Assembly: GCA_030607715.1 (NCBI GenBank) | Contig: JAUWJM010000054.1 | Span: 1 to 9,980, forward strand | Reading direction: 5' to 3' | Length of the DNA: 9,980 nucleotides | Source: Candidatus Aerophobota bacterium | GTDB lineage: Bacteria > Aerophobota > Aerophobia > Aerophobales > B3-G15 | Part shown: in pieces, positions 7,801-9,980 of the stretch | Position numbering within the stretch: position 1 is the stretch's first letter | How the letters are laid out: each line of letters opens with the position of its first letter | The notes under the pieces: model-generated | What the model saw: only the letters and a program-made list of their open reading frames with translations | The model's database searches: none | Told to the model about the DNA's origin: nothing | Made by a program: the position numbers and the translations under genes

Positions 7801-8154
7801 GCCATACTCTGAATCAATATCAGAGAAGTCAGCAGTGAGGGTAAAACCACGTGAGTTTAGATTTACAGTTAAAGTAATAGTTTGCCCATTCTTATATCTA
7901 TCTTTATCTGAAGTGATAGGATTAACAGAATCAAATACGGGGGCAGGGATTTGATTTTCCAGATAAAGAACAGGAGAACGTTTTTGAAGACTTACCTCTT
8001 CTAAAGGAATCCAACCCGGGAACAAATGAGAAGGATCCCTCTCTGAGTAATAAATAGTATTGATGCTTTCTCCAACTCTATCGGCTATCTTTACCTCAAG
8101 AGGATACTCTCCATCCTCTCTGAAATTATCAGGTTTAAATTGATAAGCTAAAAG
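4813..8154 (-). CDS. Giant multi-Ig-domain surface protein, C-terminal part (after in-frame amber)
   Basis: This is the continuation, in the same frame, of the open frame at 8158-9980; only the TAG at 8155-8157 separates them. It encodes 1113 residues after the amber. In order they are: the rest of an interrupted Ig repeat (7951-8154), two standard ~105-residue repeats (7630-7950, 7318-7629), one with a calcium loop (6940-7317), one with two loops (6472-6939), four divergent Ig-like domains (6130-6471, 5806-6129, 5401-5805, 5122-5400) and a C-terminal sorting-type domain. The standard repeats share SDK..YKNG..I.LTV.LD, IDSEYGPGSN.ESVVD and YTI...D.AGN...LDNT. The first possible restart is TTG at 8025, with no signal peptide and no good ribosome site. 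An independently translated product would therefore not be exported; this part only makes sense as part of the longer protein. Likely role, inferred from architecture: adhesin or surface stalk. It ends TAA, 9 bases inside the opposing small gene. Confidence 0.85.
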   Translation of the reverse strand, partial: LLAYQFKPDNFREDGEYPLEVKIADRVGESINTIYYSERDPSHLFPGWIPLEEVSLQKRSPVLYLENQIPAPVFDSVNPITSDKDRYKNGQTITLTVNLNSRGFTLTADFSDIDSEYGPGSNMESVVDNGDSTYTIYYTISPYNTIANGFRAVIVTARDKSGHQAQKPIVICLDNALPVFDSITSDKSTYKNGDVIELTVSLDDSNYILSTDFSPIDSKYGQGSNTESVVDSGDTTYQVLYTINNFNTRDDSSYTVIVAASDKAGNATSSSIILKLDNTPPVFISSTQANQTIYKNGEIITLIAHLDSSGYQLKADFSNIDSEYKPGDERFIDWGMDGVDNDGDISIDEADEQGWYSIIYTISQDNKKTDGYYQIIVSAIDEAGNEVKDSEHTPDFSVWVNLDNTSPEFLGIIKAGTFIDDGDGKIEDGEMNWAPSPPYPPPFYLKGGDTIVFQAQLDAPGYAESPAAVAANFLPIDSKYTMGGEQPAIPGNTLPDYLDNNQNGKINEDVEANYYLIKYTINSLPENIRDDGQYSINVTVTDKAGHSTIKSVYADLILDNHPPYINSVNIYSTEGSWWLSGTVTDKQIVKIEVNLKDSESGLNIEKSKVELLTPQGNPVGNEPAIDRGYNTITLIWSEASPPLTVEGKYTIKVTSYDLVGNSAINTDYSFVYDKSAPILVSTFPANNETLNSPVTFITATLQDKPDSFNAGLDLEDCEIALFDNNGNVLDRGGEAVSEDTIKLSSTPGQVLAGKTGTYYIQVTSKDYAGNEGEYTHTFYLNLDPVKEISQACMKYKGNSFHSDLISSTNRNNPVVFSNDKIDEIYLQINLRSGANIDEDVSNIDLYKIISLVSEEKIEGTSNITSEQGKANLIFYPYSIFNPDVDNHAKDGFYWVKAEIKDILGNSHQIDFFFVYDTTPPLPPFFEMESFDRATGMVTISGITQPESSEPQQVQIFINGEYKESVTADTTGNFSKEVALKKGENSINVRAMDRAGNIGDFTSSSIKLNYKPDRLLSIIFRSSRILKSGSSLTPVKVVYYLSEPAKVTIRIYNLIGEIVKDWEEYLSLGDEKEWVWWGKNMYGEEVNNGVYILRVTAKSSSRQETVTKLVGVLR
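4816..5073 (-). other. C-terminal FlgD-Ig/T9SS-like sorting domain of the giant protein
   Basis: The last ~86 residues have the entry KVVYYLSEPAKVTIRIYNL followed by GEIVKDW, then KEWVWWGKNMYGEEVNNGVYILRV and a TKLVGVLR tail. This is the common 'v.i.iyd..G..v..l....w.wdG.n..G..v..GvYiy.l' pattern of FlgD-Ig and T9SS type A domains. The W-G-x-N-x-x-G and GVYILRV signatures are intact. It parallels the C-terminal end of the propeller protein at 2974-3225. Confidence 0.8.
6628..6660 (-). other. EF-hand-like loop (DNNQNGKINED)
   Basis: DNNQNGKINED follows the D-x-N-x-N-G-x-I pattern of calcium loops, with asparagine replacing two of the usual aspartates. It lies between the IDSKY strand and the YLIKYTIN strand of its Ig repeat, the same place as the loops at 7102-7137 and 8167-8205. 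Confidence 0.55.
6865..6897 (-). other. EF-hand-like loop (DDGDGKIEDGE), one residue short
   Basis: DDGDGKIEDGE sits at the head of its Ig repeat and aligns with the canonical loop at 8506-8541 with one residue deleted after the first Asp. Calcium binding is plausible but weakened by the deletion. Confidence 0.5.
7102..7137 (-). other. EF-hand-like loop (DNDGDISIDEAD)
   Basis: D1-N-D3-G-D5-I-S-I8-D-E-A-D12 fits a 12-residue calcium loop, apart from Ile in place of Gly at position 6. It replaces the ordinary GSN-ESVVD loop of the Ig repeat and is followed by the WYSIIYTIS strand. Confidence 0.65.
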
Positions 8155-8157
8155 CTA
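8155..8157 (-). other. In-frame amber codon interrupting the giant gene
   Basis: On the - strand the codons read TAC TAG CTT TTA. Upstream and downstream frames are the same (8154 to 8025 is 43 whole codons with no stop). By repeat alignment the amber column is Tyr in the other six units (for example DGSYLISYKIS, STYTIYYTIS and NYYLIKYTIN, in each case the Tyr four residues before the Y-T/K-I Tyr). A single change from TAT or TAC gives TAG. Confidence 0.9.
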
Positions 8158-9980
8158 GTATTTTCCTTCCGCAGGATTGTTCACACTTCCATCCCCATCA
8201 TTATCAAGGTAATCTTTAAAATTGAGCACTCCTCCGCCAAGAGCTGTACCATCTCCAGGAATAGCTAACTGTTCATCTTCCTTATGATACGAACTATCAA
8301 GAGGAAAGAAATTAGCGGAAACCGCAGCCGGAGAAATAGCATAACCAGACTCATCAGCTTCCACCTGAAGAACAATAATGTCTTCACTTATGAAATAATT
8401 ATCAGTCCAGGTAACCTTGGAACACCATTTGGGATTTCCTGGAGAGCCCTCATCTCCGGGAAAATCAATATACATATCCTCTACCTCATAATGAGCCCAG
8501 GTAACTTCCCCTTCCTCTATCAAACCATCACCATTAATATCAACAAATCTTCCTATTTTAACTATATCTTCAAATTCTGGCTCCTGAGGAGCGGTGTTAT
8601 CCAAAATAACACTAACAGATGAGGTAGCTTGATTTCCTGCCAAGTCAGAGGCAGTAACTGTAACTGTATAGTCAAAATCTGATCTCTGGTTGAAAGAGGA
8701 GATAGTATAGTAAATCTCATAAAGACTATTTCCTAAATCTGCAAAAGTTTCCCTGTGACTGGGACCGTACTCTGAGTCAACTTGGGAAAAGCTGGCTGAT
8801 AATGTGTAACCTGAGTCATCAAGATTAACCGTTAGCTTAATAGTATCTCCATTCTTGTAAGCAGACTTATCAGAAATAATTGGGGTATCAAATGAAGGAG
8901 GAGTCCCATCTGTTTTAACTGAGGCAATATTGGAGGAAGCTGACTTAACTCCATTAGAATCTATAGCTCTTATCAGGTAATAATAAGTTGTAGCATCAGA
9001 TAACGGACCATTGATAAATTCTAAAGGATATGTTCCCTTTGGAACCTCACCCACCTTATCAAAAGGAGGAACATCTGTGGGCGTGGTAGAGCGATAAACT
9101 GTATAAGAGGAAACATCATCCTCAGGAGAGGAGGTAGTCCAAATTAACTTCACCTTAGCATCTGAGATAGCAGTTGCTGTTAAGTTTGTAGGGGCAGGTG
9201 GAGGACCATTGTCTAAGGTAATATTTTTAACAACAGATGTATGAGAAATGTTACCTACAGGATCAGTTAGCTCTACTCTAAAATCATAGGTTCCATCACC
9301 TAAGGTAGATGAATCCCATTCAATTGAGGTGGTAGCACCAGATGTCAAGGTTCCTGAAGTCTGCTTCTCACAGGTAGCCCAAATTGTTCCACCATTGGGT
9401 AAGTACTCTAAGGATAAGTCTTCCACATCACTGTCAAAAGGAGGAATATCCTCAACGATAAAGTTGTAAGTTCCAGTTAAAGTATCTCCAGAGGAAGGTT
9501 GGGTAATCTTTGCCGTAGGAGGAGTATTGTCAAGGTAAAGAGAGGTTCCTTTAGTAGCAGGATTCTCTGCCTCATCTTTGGCAGTGGCTATAACAAGGGC
9601 AGTTTTATCAGAAAGAGAATTAAGAAAAGATATTTTATAGGAGATTAAATAAGAGCCATCAAGATTATCACTCACCACCTCTTTTTGAGAGCCAATGCCA
9701 TATCTATCATCTAAGGAGGAGAAATCAACCTCTAAGTTGTAATCCTTATCATTTAAAATAGCTAAAAGATAAACATCTGAGGTGTTAGAATAGTAAGGGT
9801 GCTCATTTTTAGTAAAATCAGAGGAGGATGCAACTGGATAAAGAGCAACAAATAAGGGAGGAATATTATCAGTTCTGGCCGAAGCCTCATTAGAATAAGA
9901 TGATTCATTCCCCTGGGAATCTAAGGCAGTAATAACATAAAAGTAGGTAGCTTCATTGGAAAGAGGAGGAGTATCTAAAT
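8155..9980 (-). CDS. Giant multi-Ig-domain surface protein, N-terminal part in window (to amber stop)
   Basis: The frame is open to the right edge, so the true start and signal peptide lie outside the window; the GTG at 9678 is internal. The window holds 607 residues before TAG. They begin at the end of an FN3 domain (TYFYVITALDSQGNESSYSN), then an Ig repeat (9526-9867), a divergent Ig-like domain (9208-9525), a complete FN3 domain (8905-9207: LIWTTSSPEDDVSSYTVYRS, TTYYYLIRAIDSNGVKSASS), a standard repeat (8593-8904) and the first part of a repeat with two calcium loops. Translation would stop in the middle of a beta strand of that repeat. The frame continues without another stop for 1113 codons after TAG. 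A product ending here would lose the C-terminal sorting domain and probably would not be anchored. A broken gene, a sequencing error or suppressed readthrough are all possible; the coding frame itself is secure. Confidence 0.85.
   Translation of the reverse strand, partial: LDTPPLSNEATYFYVITALDSQGNESSYSNEASARTDNIPPLFVALYPVASSSDFTKNEHPYYSNTSDVYLLAILNDKDYNLEVDFSSLDDRYGIGSQKEVVSDNLDGSYLISYKISFLNSLSDKTALVIATAKDEAENPATKGTSLYLDNTPPTAKITQPSSGDTLTGTYNFIVEDIPPFDSDVEDLSLEYLPNGGTIWATCEKQTSGTLTSGATTSIEWDSSTLGDGTYDFRVELTDPVGNISHTSVVKNITLDNGPPPAPTNLTATAISDAKVKLIWTTSSPEDDVSSYTVYRSTTPTDVPPFDKVGEVPKGTYPLEFINGPLSDATTYYYLIRAIDSNGVKSASSNIASVKTDGTPPSFDTPIISDKSAYKNGDTIKLTVNLDDSGYTLSASFSQVDSEYGPSHRETFADLGNSLYEIYYTISSFNQRSDFDYTVTVTASDLAGNQATSSVSVILDNTAPQEPEFEDIVKIGRFVDINGDGLIEEGEVTWAHYEVEDMYIDFPGDEGSPGNPKWCSKVTWTDNYFISEDIIVLQVEADESGYAISPAAVSANFFPLDSSYHKEDEQLAIPGDGTALGGGVLNFKDYLDNDGDGSVNNPAEGKY
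8167..8205 (-). other. EF-hand-like loop (DNDGDGSVN) next to the amber
   Basis: DNDGDGSVNNPAE has Asp at loop positions 1, 3 and 5, Gly at 6 and a hydrophobic residue at 8. It lies just before the strand that carries the amber codon, matching the loop positions at 6628-6660 and 7102-7137. Confidence 0.6.
8506..8541 (-). other. Canonical 12-residue EF-hand loop (DINGDGLIEEGE)
   Basis: D1-x-N3-x-D5-G6-x-I8-x-x-x-E12 satisfies every position of the calcium-binding EF loop consensus. It sits at the head of the interrupted Ig repeat, in the segment KIGRFVDINGDG. As in other secreted bacterial proteins, such loops probably rigidify the domain by binding extracellular calcium (inference). Confidence 0.75.

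Larger units (their letters stand above)
6472..9867 (-). repeat. Array of seven related Ig-like protein repeats
   Basis: Seven related units lie at about 9526-9867, 8593-8904, 7951-8592, 7630-7950, 7318-7629, 6940-7317 and 6472-6939. An Ig-like domain (9208-9525) and an FN3 domain (8905-9207) sit between the first and second. Units are 104-156 residues, except the interrupted one at about 214. Shared columns include YKNGD.I.LTV.LDDSGY, DFS.IDSEYGPGS, the strand Y.I.YTIS and the end ASD.AGN....V.LDNT. Three units are expanded by calcium-loop insertions. Divergence between copies is substantial, so this is an old domain array rather than a recent tandem DNA duplication. Confidence 0.85.

Noticed and set aside
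4813..8025. A separate gene starting at TTG 8025
   Set aside because: The frame is continuous with 8026-8154 and with the part before the amber, there is no good ribosome site, and no signal peptide. It starts in the middle of an Ig repeat.
8155..8157. Programmed frameshift at the interruption
   Set aside because: The frame is the same on both sides of the stop, so no shift is needed; only the codon itself differs.
8284..8622. Open frame on the + strand opposite the giant gene
   Set aside because: It is antisense to a well-supported repeat region and its translation shows no domain or start signal. The same applies to 5894-6142 and 6979-7218.
9676..9678. GTG at 9678 as start of the upstream part of the giant gene
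   Set aside because: The frame stays open for 100 further codons to the window edge and these encode the end of an FN3 domain and the first half of an Ig repeat.
6472..9867. CRISPR or tandem DNA repeat array
   Set aside because: The periodicity is at protein level, with diverged DNA and unit lengths above 300 bases; no short identical repeats with spacers are present.

Overview
The window looks like a stretch of chromosome, fairly AT-rich by eye, from a bacterium with an outer membrane. It is probably an uncultured candidate-phylum lineage in which PorV/PorQ-type proteins and surface proteins with FlgD-like or T9SS-like C-terminal domains are common (for example Omnitrophota, WOR-3, Aerophobota or Desantisbacteria-like groups). 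The phylum is inferred from family knowledge only; there is no rRNA or marker gene here. Almost everything encoded is envelope or cell-surface protein.

Layout, left to right. (1) An outer-membrane beta-barrel protein on the + strand enters from the left edge, already inside its signal peptide, and ends at a strong intrinsic terminator. (2) A roughly 400-base intergenic stretch follows, with a 78-base inverted-repeat element near its right end. (3) A two-gene + strand operon comes next: a secreted protein with seven beta-propeller-like blades and a C-terminal sorting-type Ig domain (start reassigned to ATG 1477), then a PorV/PorQ-family outer-membrane protein, closed by a long hairpin terminator. 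(4) A second intergenic stretch of about 380 bases carries a short dispersed-type repeat and another inverted-repeat pair. (5) A small helical, antitoxin-like protein on the + strand overlaps tail-to-tail by 9 bases with (6) a giant - strand surface protein that fills the right half of the window and runs off the right edge.

The giant protein is the most notable feature. It is one reading frame of 1722 codons within the window, made of Ig-like repeats, an FN3 domain and EF-hand-like calcium loops, and it ends in a FlgD/T9SS-like C-terminal domain. It is interrupted once, by an in-frame amber codon at 8155-8157. The amber sits in a repeat column that is tyrosine in all six sibling repeats, and the closest paralogous repeat reads TAC TAT CTT where this one reads TAC TAG CTT. 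A single third-position change therefore explains the break: a nonsense mutation, phase or strain variation, a sequencing error, or a site suppressed by a tRNA-Tyr.

How the genes may work together (inference): PorV-family proteins receive T9SS cargo at the outer membrane, and two proteins here end in domains of the cargo type. The window may thus hold a shuttle protein with two surface clients, a propeller protein and a calcium-stabilised adhesin or stalk. No secretion motor or pore gene is visible in the window.
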